A stretch of 12,492 nucleotides of DNA, taken from the NCBI GenBank assembly GCA_022707665.1, contig JAKJAE010000051.1:1-12492 (forward strand), written 5' to 3'. Below, piece by piece: positions 1 to 7,941 of this stretch (within the stretch, counting starts at the first letter, position 1; every line of letters begins with the position of its first letter). This stretch comes from Chloroflexota bacterium. GTDB taxonomy: Bacteria; Chloroflexota; Anaerolineae; B4-G1; SLSP01. The position numbers were made by a program, and so were the translations under genes. The notes beneath the pieces are model-generated. The model was given only the letters and a program-made list of their open reading frames with translations, had not been told where the DNA came from and did not search any database.

Positions 1-551
1 TGCGTGGCGAACTCAGCACCGTAGAGAGCAAGCTCGCCATCGAGGAGCGTAAGCGGAAGAAGCTGCTGGATCTGTACCTGGAAGACCGGATGGACCGGGA
101 CACGCTGGTCGAGAAGCAGGCCGAGCTCGACCGCACGATCGCCGATCTGGTACGGCAGCGTTCCCGGCTCACGACCCAGATCGAGCAGGACGAGCTGAGG
201 GAGGATGAGATACGCGATCTGGTCACGTTCGCACGACAGATCACCAGTCGCATCGATTGCGCCGGATGTGACATCGAGCTCCGTCGCGCTATCCTAGAGG
301 AGCTCGATGTTCAGGGTGTGGTGTCCGTCGAGGATGGAAGGCAGGTGATTCGCCTGACCAGCGTCCTCAACCCCGATGCCGTGTCTATTGCTACCGAGGA
401 TTCAGAAACCCTCGCAAGGGCAGAACTCCCCCTCGCAGGGTTTCCGGACCCTGCGAGGGGTTCCGGGGCGAAGAGGGCGCGGGCAATCTCAGCCGTTTGG
501 GGTACCATAGCGGGCATCGTTACCCGCGTGGAGCCAATCAATGCCACCTGA
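1..551 (+). CDS. Large serine recombinase, C-terminal part (5' end outside window)
   Basis: The reading frame is open from the left edge (first full codon at 3) and gives the last 182 residues of a protein whose N-terminus is not in the window. The visible part matches the end of large serine recombinases (resolvase/invertase catalytic family, which cut and rejoin att sites): a long charged coiled coil with the usual pattern [17 protein letters not shown] and then [17 protein letters not shown], followed by the terminal motif [23 protein letters not shown] cysteine pair lies between them. The catalytic serine domain cannot be seen. The last 60 or so residues (from about base 370) do not look like conserved family sequence. 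They read through an inverted repeat at 429-460, and the stop overlaps the next gene's start by 11 bp, so the natural C-terminus may have been replaced. It could come from an integrated element or a phage remnant; whether it is active cannot be told. Confidence 0.8.
   Translation, partial: RGELSTVESKLAIEERKRKKLLDLYLEDRMDRDTLVEKQAELDRTIADLVRQRSRLTTQIEQDELREDEIRDLVTFARQITSRIDCAGCDIELRRAILEELDVQGVVSVEDGRQVIRLTSVLNPDAVSIATEDSETLARAELPLAGFPDPARGSGAKRARAISAVWGTIAGIVTRVEPINAT
429..460. repeat. Perfect 12-bp inverted repeat in the recombinase tail
   Basis: The left arm 429-440 (CCCCTCGCAGGG) and right arm 449-460 (CCCTGCGAGGGG) are exact reverse complements around an 8-nt loop, TTTCCGGA. A related word, CCCTCGCAAGGG, sits just upstream at 409-420, and TTCCGG recurs after the right arm. 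The GC stem would fold strongly in RNA, but no T-tract follows, so a Rho-independent terminator is not supported. A dispersed palindromic (REP-like) element or a recombination-site remnant fits equally well. It lies inside the recombinase reading frame. Confidence 0.6.
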
Positions 552-2085
552 GAACCTGCTGGCCATCGACAGTGGAACCCAGAGCGTGCGCGCGCTGCTG
601 TTTGATCCGCGCGGCCGTATCGTGGCCAAGGTGCGCATTCCCATCGAGCCTTATACCTCGCCGGCGCCAGGGCTGGCGGAACAGGACCCCCAGGTCTACT
701 GGGATGCGCTTTGCCAGGCCTGTCGGCAGCTCTGGCAGGTCGAAGGCGTCGATCGTGCCAGCATCGCTGCGGTAGCGCTCACCACCCAGCGGACCACGAT
801 GATCAACGTCGATCGCGCGGGCAAGCCCCTGCGCCCGGCGATCGTCTGGCTGGATCAACGCCGCACCGAGGGCCTGCCTCCCGTGGGTGGGCTCTGGGGC
901 GTTGCGTTCAAGCTGGCCAGGGCGAGCGGCACAGTGGCCTATCTGCAGGCCGAGGCCGAGTGGAACTGGATCCGTGTGCATCAGCCCGAGGTGGCGAAGA
1001 ACACCTACAAGTATCTCTTCCTCTCCGGCTATCTGATCCATCACCTCGTTGGGCGCTTCGTCGATTCGGTCGGGAGCCAGGTGGGCTACCTGCCCTTCGA
1101 TTACAAGACCCAACGCTGGGCGCCGCGCTGGGACTGGAAGTGGCGAGCTGTCCCGATCAGCCCGGATCTGCTTATCGATCTCGTGCCGCCTGGCGGGCAG
1201 TTGGGCGAGATCACGCCGGTAGCCGCGGCGGCTACCGGGATTCCCGCAGGGCTGCCGCTGACCGCGGCGGCAGCCGACAAAGCCTGTGAGGTGCTCGGGT
1301 CGGGCTGTCTGGAGTCGCACTACGGATGTCTGAGCTATGGCACGACCGCGACGATCAACACCACCCACCGGCGATATATCGAGGTCGTCCCGCTGATCCC
1401 GCCTTATCCCGCGGCGGTGCCGGGCTCCTATGACCTGGAGGTGCAGGTCTTTCGCGGCTACTGGATGGTGAGTTGGTTCAAGAACGAGTTCGGCCTGCGC
1501 GAGCAGTCGCTGGCGGAAGAGCGCGGTTGTGAGCCGGAGTTCCTGTTCGATGAGCTGGTCGAGGCTGTGCCGCCCGGGTCGCAGGGATTGGTGCTGCAGC
1601 CCTATTGGTCGCCCGGGTTGAAGCTGCCCGGCCCCGAGGCTCGCGGCGCCATCATCGGCTTTAGCGATGTTCACACTCGCGCCCACGTCTATCGCGCGAT
1701 CCTGGAGGGGCTGACCTACGCGTTGCGTGAAGGGGCTGAGCGCACGGCTAGGCGCAGCGGGGTGCGCCCCACCGAGCTGCGCGTAGTGGGTGGGGGCAGC
1801 CAGAGCGACGCGGCGATGCAGATCACGGCGGACGTCTTTGGTCTGCCCGCGTCCCGTCCCCATACCTATGAGGCAAGCGGTCTGGGCGCGGCGATGGATG
1901 CCGCGGTGGGCGTGGGGCTACACCCGGACTTCCCGACGGCAGTGAAGGAGATGACGCGGGTCGGTGATACGTTTGAGCCCAACCCGGACGCGCACGCCAT
2001 GTACGACGAGCTGTACAACGACGTTTACCTGAAGCTGTATGGCAGGCTTCGCCCGCTGTATGAGGCGATGCGCGGGAAGTGGTAA
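541..2085 (+). CDS. FGGY-family carbohydrate kinase
   Basis: This 514-residue protein transfers phosphate from ATP to a sugar or polyol in the cytoplasm; the substrate cannot be read from sequence. The FGGY_N domain starts with the phosphate-binding motif [15 protein letters not shown] (residues 8-22), and [10 protein letters not shown] (48-57) is typical. The likely catalytic base is D246 in [15 protein letters not shown], the position of Asp245 in glycerol kinase. FGGY_C has GAIIGF (369-374), [17 protein letters not shown] (382-398) and the adenosine loop [20 protein letters not shown] (415-434). Length is normal for the family (about 500). The start at 541 is supported by TGGAG at 529-533, seven bases upstream. 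The layout resembles the YgcE-like branch more than glycerol or xylulose kinases, but that is a judgement by eye. The gene overlaps the recombinase end by 11 bp and converges on the GH36 gene. Confidence 0.92.
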   Translation: MPPENLLAIDSGTQSVRALLFDPRGRIVAKVRIPIEPYTSPAPGLAEQDPQVYWDALCQACRQLWQVEGVDRASIAAVALTTQRTTMINVDRAGKPLRPAIVWLDQRRTEGLPPVGGLWGVAFKLARASGTVAYLQAEAEWNWIRVHQPEVAKNTYKYLFLSGYLIHHLVGRFVDSVGSQVGYLPFDYKTQRWAPRWDWKWRAVPISPDLLIDLVPPGGQLGEITPVAAAATGIPAGLPLTAAAADKACEVLGSGCLESHYGCLSYGTTATINTTHRRYIEVVPLIPPYPAAVPGSYDLEVQVFRGYWMVSWFKNEFGLREQSLAEERGCEPEFLFDELVEAVPPGSQGLVLQPYWSPGLKLPGPEARGAIIGFSDVHTRAHVYRAILEGLTYALREGAERTARRSGVRPTELRVVGGGSQSDAAMQITADVFGLPASRPHTYEASGLGAAMDAAVGVGLHPDFPTAVKEMTRVGDTFEPNPDAHAMYDELYNDVYLKLYGRLRPLYEAMRGKW

Positions 2086-2093
2086 CTGCACCA

Positions 2094-2257
2094 AGCGCCG
2101 GAGACCGCGGGTTCTGTTGCGGCGGATGCTGCCTTCGGTGGGTGGGTGATAGGCAGGTCCCCGGCACTGTGGGGTGCTTGAAGTGCCGGGGACCGCGGGT
2201 TATCGAGCGGCGGGTGCTGCTTCCGGCGGGTGTGGCGTGGGCAGGTCCCCGGCACTG
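2094..2257. repeat. Two tandem 76-bp copies of a palindromic repeat
   Basis: Copy 1 (2094-2169) and copy 2 (2182-2257) align without gaps at 61 of 76 positions, separated by 12 bp. Each copy starts with AGYGCCGGRGACCGCGGGTT and ends with CAGGTCCCCGGCACTG, so the two ends of each copy are inverted repeats of each other (exact over 13 bp in copy 2, two mismatches in copy 1). The middles differ much more than the ends, suggesting selection or constraint on the palindromic ends. Together the copies fill nearly all of the gap between the convergent kinase and GH36 genes. A REP/BIME-type or other dispersed palindrome is the likeliest nature; no coding content is seen. Confidence 0.8.
2156..2194. 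terminator. Candidate bidirectional hairpin between convergent genes
   Basis: GGTCCCCGGCACT (2156-2168) and AGTGCCGGGGACC (2182-2194) are exact 13-bp complements around a 13-nt loop, formed by the right end of repeat copy 1 and the left end of copy 2. Lying between two convergent stops (2085 and 2269), it could stop transcription from both sides. There is no U-run on either strand, so intrinsic termination is unproven. The same arm (2182-2194) can instead pair exactly with 2244-2256. Confidence 0.35.
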
Positions 2258-2268
2258 GAGAGAGTGTT

Positions 2269-4266
2269 CTACTGTTTGTGGTAGAGCCAGAGCGCGCCGC
2301 TGCGTGGCGGCAGCGCGAAGGTGAAGCCATCGTGCAGCAGGTCGTCTCCTGACAGTACCATGTCCTCCCCGGTCTCCGGGTTCTCGAAGGTGTAGTCGGC
2401 CTCGCGTTCGATCCCCTGGGGATAGATCGTCAGCGTTTCCTCGGCAGCAGCCGGCAGCCGGATCCCCTGGACGAATCCGTGGCCTGTCTCGGGGGCGTCG
2501 AACTGCCATGCCACCCATTGGTCAGCACGCTTGTGGAACGGCGTGTGGGCGTAGTAGTCGCCGTAGAGCAGCAGGCCGGCGGCTTTGCGCCACACATCGA
2601 TCATCTTCACAGCGAGGGCGAAGTCATAGTCATCGCGGCGGATGTCGAGCGTGGCGAAGAGCATTGCGGCCATACCGCAGTGGAACGAGAAGCTGTCGAT
2701 CCGGTGGTCGAATCGGGAGCCGCCTTCGAGGTCCCAGGAGAGCGTAACCTCCTTGAAGTAGGGGATCCACTCGAACAGCGTGCGGTGGAACGCCAGCTTG
2801 ACCGGGTGGTCGCCATAGCCGTAGTCGGTGTAATGGAGCGGCACGGAGCGGCGCATCGTCTCCAGGTCGTTGCGGCGCCCGCCACTCGAGCACGAGTCGA
2901 TCCACAGCCCCGGATTGCGCGCGAGTAGGTCGTCCCAGTATTGCAGGTAGCCCTGGACGTGGAGGTTCTCGTTCAGCCCCTGGCGGTCCCCGGCTTCGTT
3001 TTGGCGCCAGTGTTCGAGCGGCTCGAAGTTGTGGTCCTGCCGGTAGATCTTGATGCCGTTGTCGGCGATCAACTTGCATACGTGGTCGGTGAGCCATTGG
3101 CGGCACTCCGGATTTCCCAGGAAGAGCAAGGCGTTGTCGTTGCCCTCAGCCCTGAGCAGCCACTCGGGGTGCTCCACGTCAAGCTGCTTGCCCGGGCGCA
3201 CCCTCTCCGGCTCGAACCAGAGCAGCAGGGCGGCGCCCTTCCTGGCGGCATAGTCGGAGACCGGCTTCAGGCCCCTGGGGAATCGCTCCGGGTCGGGCAC
3301 CCAGGTTCCGGTTTCCCACCATCGTCGTTCGCCCTGCTTGTTATAGCAGGGGTACCAGCCGGCATCGATCCACCAGACGTCGGGGCGGATGCCTCGTTGG
3401 TGGTGTGCCCCGATGAAGCGGATCTGATTCTCTTCGGTCGCCGCGGTGAACTCCTCCCCCTCGTCTGTGGCTGCGCAAGCCAGGAGCGGCTTCAGGGGCT
3501 GGCCATCGGGGCGGGGCAGAATGTGGGCCAGATACCACCGGCGCCAGAGGTTCACGGCGTGAAAGACGTCGCCGGCGCGAAAGGCATCGCCTGACCAGGA
3601 CAGGATCGTCATACGGGGTGTGCGGATGCGCTCGCCCGGCATCAGCTGCAGGTGAGTATGCTCCTGGCCCGACCGGATGCGCACGCCGTCGGGCAGTCCC
3701 TCGTAGCTGACGGCCCACTGCGCAGGCCATCCGATGGCCATCGAGAAGCCCCAGTCCTCGAAGGCGACCCGGTAGTAGGGGAAGGCGCCGTCGCAGGCGC
3801 GGCCCCCGCGCGGCGCGAACCGCAGCGTTTCGCCTGCCTGCAGCGATGTCTCCTCGGGTGTGTAGCCGTCGACGCTGTAGTAGTCGCCGTTGCAGTGGGT
3901 CACCACGGGCGACGCACCCCGGAACACGCCATCCAGCGCCAGGATGTCGCTGATGAGCGGGGTGGGGCCAGAGCTGGTGTTGGTGAGCCAGACGACCCAT
4001 TCCATCACCGGGAAGTCCTGGTACTGCGTGACCTCGACGCGGACGGTGAGCCCCGACGCGGGGTCAGTGCCCTCGAAGACGGTCTCGATGAGGTTGGCAT
4101 CGATGCGGCGGCGCGCAGCCGTCGGTGACCAGGTGTCCGGGATGCCGCGGGTGGGCCGGCCATCGAGGTTGAAAGAAATAGGCAGATCAGCAGCGTGGGT
4201 GAAGAAGCCGTGCGCCCACGTTCGAGTCTTGAGCATATCGTTGGATGTCGTGGAGTGTGCGGTCAT
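2269..4266 (-). CDS. GH36-family glycoside hydrolase (alpha-galactosidase type)
   Basis: This 665-residue enzyme should hydrolyse terminal alpha-linked galactosyl-type sugars by a retaining mechanism. The order is an N-terminal beta-sandwich (about 20-250) with the family stretch GFSMAIGWPAQWAVSYEG (173-190), a (beta/alpha)8 barrel (about 260-580) with WWIDAGWYP (298-306), and a small C-terminal beta domain. The expected nucleophile is D411 in KIYRQDHN and the expected acid/base is D467 in CSSGGRRND. The nucleophile motif is YRQD rather than the KWD of classical GH36 alpha-galactosidases, so substrate preference (for example N-acetylgalactosaminides) is open. No signal peptide is visible, so it is probably cytoplasmic. 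The start is backed by GGAGG at 4272-4276, five bases upstream. It follows the metallo-hydrolase fragment by 19 bp, consistent with one minus-strand transcript. Confidence 0.88.
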   Translation of the reverse strand: MTAHSTTSNDMLKTRTWAHGFFTHAADLPISFNLDGRPTRGIPDTWSPTAARRRIDANLIETVFEGTDPASGLTVRVEVTQYQDFPVMEWVVWLTNTSSGPTPLISDILALDGVFRGASPVVTHCNGDYYSVDGYTPEETSLQAGETLRFAPRGGRACDGAFPYYRVAFEDWGFSMAIGWPAQWAVSYEGLPDGVRIRSGQEHTHLQLMPGERIRTPRMTILSWSGDAFRAGDVFHAVNLWRRWYLAHILPRPDGQPLKPLLACAATDEGEEFTAATEENQIRFIGAHHQRGIRPDVWWIDAGWYPCYNKQGERRWWETGTWVPDPERFPRGLKPVSDYAARKGAALLLWFEPERVRPGKQLDVEHPEWLLRAEGNDNALLFLGNPECRQWLTDHVCKLIADNGIKIYRQDHNFEPLEHWRQNEAGDRQGLNENLHVQGYLQYWDDLLARNPGLWIDSCSSGGRRNDLETMRRSVPLHYTDYGYGDHPVKLAFHRTLFEWIPYFKEVTLSWDLEGGSRFDHRIDSFSFHCGMAAMLFATLDIRRDDYDFALAVKMIDVWRKAAGLLLYGDYYAHTPFHKRADQWVAWQFDAPETGHGFVQGIRLPAAAEETLTIYPQGIEREADYTFENPETGEDMVLSGDDLLHDGFTFALPPRSGALWLYHKQ

Positions 4267-4285
4267 TGAGGCCTCCGGTAGATGG

Positions 4286-4861
4286 CTAGGATATGTGGAG
4301 ATTGTCTATCGGCGGTACCTGGGGTTCGTGGATCCCCTCAGGCACAAACGAAACGTTCGTACGGCCCACGGTCACGACGTGTTGCACCGCGCCGGGCCGG
4401 AAGGGTGAGGGCACGACGACTGCAACCGCTGTGCCGGCAACGATCTGCTCACCCGCGGTGATCGCATCGGGGAGGACGTCCTTCCCCAGGGGTTCTCCCA
4501 GCGGCCGGAAGTCGGAGTGGCCATTGTAGGTGCGGTCGTACTGGTTCCCCATGCTTTGCGGGCGCTTGAAATAGGGTAGCGCCTTTTCGACCGAGGTGAA
4601 GCCGGGCGTTCCGGGTGCGCTGCCGCCTAGCTCGAGGTTGCAGTTGCAGGCGTCGCCTAGGAAGAGGGTTCGGGTGGCCTCATCCAGGAAGGTCACGGAA
4701 CCGGCGGTGTGTCCGGGGCACGCGATGACGGTGACCCTGCGGTTGCCCAGATCGATGATCTGGCCATCCTCCAATGGGGTGAGCGGAGGCTGCGGACCCC
4801 ACTCGGTGACGTCCACGTCGAGGTTGTAAGGGTAGTCGTCCTTCTCCCGTTCGGCGATCAT
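4286..4861 (-). pseudogene. Metallo-beta-lactamase-fold hydrolase, N-terminally truncated
   Basis: The 191-residue frame holds the second half of an MBL-fold hydrolase: the third metal motif CPGHTAGS (H51), LFLGDA with the bridging D70, and NGHSD (H115), followed by a C-terminal extension seen in small MBL hydrolases. The HxHxDH motif and first two beta-strands, about 70-80 residues in relatives, are absent, so two-metal binding as in normal family members is not possible. The frame begins exactly where the upstream acetyltransferase stops (ATGA overlap, 4 bp), and that gene is itself cut short with the MBL-looking end VIDTGSG. I read this as the product of a deletion and frameshift that removed the gene's 5' part. 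It might still be translated by coupling, but its own function is doubtful. It sits 19 bp upstream of the GH36 gene. Confidence 0.65.
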
Positions 4862-5559
4862 CTTGATGTACCAGATCCGGTATCGATCACGATCATCTGT
4901 CCGTCGGGCCGGTACCAGTCCGACTGGCAGACGCTCTTCTGAAAGTCCTCGAACGATGCCCAGGAGGGCTCCCCCGATGTGCCGGGCGTGTCCCTCGCGG
5001 CCGCGTCGTTCAGGGCATACAGCTTGCGCTGTGCTTCCTCTGTGTTCCCCAACTCCGCCATCGACGTGAACCGGAACCCCTCGCCCTTCAGCCGCTCAAT
5101 GACAGCGTCGTAGGGGCGGTCGTCGAAGGACTTCAGGTCCAACACCATCGCGAACCCGTGGCGCACTTCGACAAACCCGCGCCGGTCGGCAAAGGCCCTG
5201 CACTCGGGGCAGATGTCCGAAACGCTTGCCTGCAGTGTGTCGACCTGCAGAGGGGCGATGACCTCGAGCATCCTGCGGTAGAGCGTGCTTCCCAGCCCTT
5301 GCTGCCGTTGCTCCGGTGTCACGTAGAGGTACAGGAAGGCACGCTCGGGCATGACCCGGTCGCGCTCGGCCCAGTAGAACCCGAGCACGTCGTCGGACGG
5401 GTCCACCGCCACCTCCTGGACCGTCCGCGACCTCTCCTTCTCGTAGAACTCCCTGAGTCCATCTTCGGTGCTGGGCCAGTCCTCGAGGATCGTGAAGAAC
5501 GCCGCAAGCCGTGCGAAATCGCGCTGTGGCTCCGCCGGTCGCAGACGGATCGTGGCCAT
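4858..5559 (-). CDS. GNAT-family N-acetyltransferase, truncated in a second GNAT domain
   Basis: This 233-residue protein has a complete first GNAT domain (1-145) with the acetyl-CoA loop LYVTPEQRQQGLGSTL (78-93, core RQQGLG), followed by ICPECRAFADRRGF (116-129). The substrate is unknown. Residues 165-226 (KLYALNDAAARDTPG and then FEDFQKSVCQSDWYRPDG) match the opening of a second GNAT domain as in tandem-GNAT proteins of roughly 300 residues, but the chain stops a few residues later at TGSGTSR, before that domain's acetyl-CoA loop. The first domain may still work alone. The start is well supported by AAGGAGG at 5565-5571, five bases upstream. It is the first gene of a likely minus-strand run GNAT-MBL-GH36 and is divergent from the phosphofructokinase gene across a 150-bp gap. 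Confidence 0.75.
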   Translation of the reverse strand: MATIRLRPAEPQRDFARLAAFFTILEDWPSTEDGLREFYEKERSRTVQEVAVDPSDDVLGFYWAERDRVMPERAFLYLYVTPEQRQQGLGSTLYRRMLEVIAPLQVDTLQASVSDICPECRAFADRRGFVEVRHGFAMVLDLKSFDDRPYDAVIERLKGEGFRFTSMAELGNTEEAQRKLYALNDAAARDTPGTSGEPSWASFEDFQKSVCQSDWYRPDGQMIVIDTGSGTSR

Positions 5560-5633
5560 CGATGCCTCCTTGGGTCAAGCTAGGGGTCCCAGCTATGATA
5601 GCACCGCTGCGCCAAACCGTGCAGGGCTCCTCA

Positions 5634-5661
5634 TTGTGCATGCCAAAGTTGGGTCTAGAAT
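5634..5661 (+). promoter_or_regulatory. Candidate sigma70-type promoter for the phosphofructokinase gene
   Basis: TTGTGC (5634-5639) and TAGAAT (5656-5661) are separated by 16 bp, within the divergent gap and 49 bp before the PFK start. The -10 is a good match and the -35 moderate. A possible oppositely oriented -10 (TATCAT, minus strand, 5600-5595) lies on the GNAT side without a clear -35. Confidence 0.4.
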
Positions 5662-5709
5662 CGTGTCCAACCGAGTGTCTCAGACCTATCGACAAGGAGC
5701 GGGTGAGAT

Positions 5710-7941
5710 ATGGCGACACATAAGGTGAAAAACTTGGCCGTACTGACCAGTGGCGGCGATGCACCGGGCATGAACGCTGCGGTCCGCGCCGTTGTCCGCA
5801 CTGCGCTCTACCACGGTCTGGATGCCTATGCCATCTATGAGGGCTATCAGGGCATGGTCGAGGGCGGCGACTACATCCGCAAGATGGCGTGGGACTCGGT
5901 TGGCGGCATGCAGCACCGGGGTGGGACCATCATCGGCTCGGCCCGTTGCGCTGCCTTTCGGGAGCGCGCAGGGCGACTCCAGGCCGCCTACAACCTGGTC
6001 ACCCACGGCATCAATGCCCTCGTCGTGGTGGGGGGCGACGGCAGCCTGACCGGCGCCAATACCTTCCGCCAGGAATGGCCCTCGCTTCTCAGTGACCTGG
6101 TCGAACAGGGCAAGATCAGCGCCGAGATGGCCCAGGACCACGCCTCCCTGAGCATCGTCGGCCTGGTCGGCTCCATCGATAACGATATGTTCGGCACCGA
6201 CATGACGATCGGTGCCGACACAGCGCTGCACCGCATTGCCGAGGCCATCGACGCTATCAGCAGCACCGCCTCCAGCCACCAGCGCGCGTTCGTCGTCGAG
6301 GTGATGGGGCGCAATTGTGGCTACCTGGCCATGATGAGCGCCATTGCCACGGGCGCCGACTGGGTCCTGATCCCCGAGAGCCCGCCCGACGTCGACGATT
6401 GGGAAGCCAGCATGGTCGACGTCCTGAGAGCGGGACGCAAGGCCGGCAACCGCGACAGCGTGGTCATCGTCGCCGAGGGCGCCCGAGATCGCGAGGGCAA
6501 CCCGATCACGACCGAGCGGGTGAAAAACGTGATCGAGCAGGGATTGGGGGAGGACACCCGCATCACCATTCTGGGTCACGTGCAGCGCGGCGGCGCTCCG
6601 AGCGCCTTCGACCGCTACTTCACCACGCTGCTGGGCCATGCTGCCGTCGAAGAGATTCTGTCCGCGTCCCCCGACGCGGAGCCCCAGCTCATTGGCATCC
6701 GTGAGAACCGCATCGCCAAATCACCTCTGATGTACTGCGTCGAGAAGACCCGCGCTGTTGCCGCTGCCATCGCCGCGCGCGACTATGACAGGGCGATGGA
6801 GATGCGTGGTGGGAGCTTCACGGAGTCCTTCCGCACTGCGCGCACGTTGATGCGCGCGATGCCCCATGCGCCAGAACCTGGCCAGACCCGGTTGCGCCTG
6901 GCTGTAATGAACTGCGGCGCGCCCGCTCCCGGCATGAATACGGCTGTGCGCGCTGCGGTTCGCCTGGGAACCGACAAGGGGCACATCATGCTGGGTGTCA
7001 CGAACGGCGTCGAGGGCCTGGTGGAGGGCCAAATCCAGGAGATGGGCTGGATGAGCGTCGCGGGGTGGGCGACGCGGGGCGGCTCGGAGCTGGGCTGTAA
7101 CCGCGATGTCCCCACGAAGGCTCAGCTCTATCCCATCGCGCGCCATCTCGAGGAACACGGCGTCCAGGGACTCCTGATGATCGGCGGTTGGGCGGGCTAC
7201 GAGACGGCGCATATGATCTACAAGGAACGCCAGAACTATCCGGCGTTCAACATCCCCATCATCTGCCTGCCCGCAGCCATCGACAACAACCTCCCCGGTT
7301 CGGACCTGAGCATCGGCTCCGATACCGCCCTGAACAACATCGTCGAGGCCGTGGACAAGATCAAGCAGTATGCCGTGGCCTCCCGGCGCGTCTACGTGGT
7401 CGAGGTGATGGGGCGCTACTGCGGCTATCTGGCGCTGATGAGCGGTCTGGCGACCGGTGCTGAACGGGTCTATCTCCACGAGGAGGGTGTGACGCTCGCC
7501 GACCTGCAGGCTGACCTGGCCCAACTGCGGAAGGGCTTCGAGCGTGGCAAGCGTCTCGGCCTTGTCATCCGCAGCGAGAACGCCAACCCTGCCTATACCA
7601 CCGAATTCATCTGCGCGCTCTTCGGCGAGGAGGGACGCGACCTATTCGACGTGCGCCAGGCCGTGCTGGGCCATATGCAGCAGGGCGGCGACCCCTCCCC
7701 GTTCGACCGCATCCAGGCTACACGGCTTGCGGCGCGTTGCATCGACTTCCTGGTGGGTGAGGCCGGCAAGCCCGAGCCGGCGGGCGTCTTTATGGGCTTC
7801 CAGGCGGGGCGGGTGGAATATCACGACCTCGAGGATCTGCCGCGGTTGGCGGACTCGGCATTGCAGCGTCCCAAGGCGCAGCGCTGGCTGGATCTCCGCA
7901 CCGTTGCCAAGATCATGGCGCTGCCCGGGCCACTGCAGTAA
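5710..7941 (+). CDS. pfkA: ATP-dependent 6-phosphofructokinase, tandem-fused eukaryotic type
   Basis: This 743-residue cytoplasmic enzyme would convert fructose 6-phosphate to fructose 1,6-bisphosphate. It consists of two PFK units in one chain, twice the length of ordinary bacterial PfkA (about 320). The N-half (about 7-385) looks catalytic: SGGDAPGMN (14-22), GGDGSLTGAN (108-117), GSIDND with base D157 (154-159), VEVMGRNCGYLA (196-207) and GHVQRGGAPSAFDR (289-302). Glycines at 111 and 154 are the ATP-type rather than pyrophosphate-type choice. The C-half (about 394-740) keeps the fold but has IGGWAG for GGDGS and IDNN for IDND, so it is probably non-catalytic and regulatory, as in animal PFK. 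Several blocks agree closely with the animal muscle enzyme as I recall it. The start follows AAGGAG at 5694-5699 at a rather long spacing of 10. No frameshift or internal stop is seen. Confidence 0.95.
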   Translation: MATHKVKNLAVLTSGGDAPGMNAAVRAVVRTALYHGLDAYAIYEGYQGMVEGGDYIRKMAWDSVGGMQHRGGTIIGSARCAAFRERAGRLQAAYNLVTHGINALVVVGGDGSLTGANTFRQEWPSLLSDLVEQGKISAEMAQDHASLSIVGLVGSIDNDMFGTDMTIGADTALHRIAEAIDAISSTASSHQRAFVVEVMGRNCGYLAMMSAIATGADWVLIPESPPDVDDWEASMVDVLRAGRKAGNRDSVVIVAEGARDREGNPITTERVKNVIEQGLGEDTRITILGHVQRGGAPSAFDRYFTTLLGHAAVEEILSASPDAEPQLIGIRENRIAKSPLMYCVEKTRAVAAAIAARDYDRAMEMRGGSFTESFRTARTLMRAMPHAPEPGQTRLRLAVMNCGAPAPGMNTAVRAAVRLGTDKGHIMLGVTNGVEGLVEGQIQEMGWMSVAGWATRGGSELGCNRDVPTKAQLYPIARHLEEHGVQGLLMIGGWAGYETAHMIYKERQNYPAFNIPIICLPAAIDNNLPGSDLSIGSDTALNNIVEAVDKIKQYAVASRRVYVVEVMGRYCGYLALMSGLATGAERVYLHEEGVTLADLQADLAQLRKGFERGKRLGLVIRSENANPAYTTEFICALFGEEGRDLFDVRQAVLGHMQQGGDPSPFDRIQATRLAARCIDFLVGEAGKPEPAGVFMGFQAGRVEYHDLEDLPRLADSALQRPKAQRWLDLRTVAKIMALPGPLQ

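Noticed and set aside
505..530. Inverted repeat GCGGG/CCCGC (510-514/523-527) before the kinase as an operator
   Set aside because: Five-base arms are expected by chance in GC-rich DNA, and no convincing promoter accompanies it.
538..1863. A 441-codon minus-strand open frame across the FGGY kinase
   Set aside because: Arg/Pro/His-rich translation without motifs, fully antisense to a well-conserved kinase.
2094..2257. A CRISPR-like array
   Set aside because: Only two units of 76 bp with a 12-bp separation and internal divergence; no constant short repeat with unique spacers and no cas gene.
1823..2518. A minus-strand frame spanning the repeat region and the end of GH36
   Set aside because: It crosses the palindromic repeats and overlaps the kinase and GH36 ends; composition is typical of a chance frame.
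2941..4128. Plus-strand frames (217 and 158 codons) across the GH36 gene
   Set aside because: Valine/glycine-rich antisense translations with no recognisable domain; GH36 catalytic motifs lie on the other strand.
5686..7524. Minus-strand open frames of 317 and 267 codons antisense to the phosphofructokinase
   Set aside because: They are shadows of a strongly conserved gene; no ribosome site or family feature is visible.
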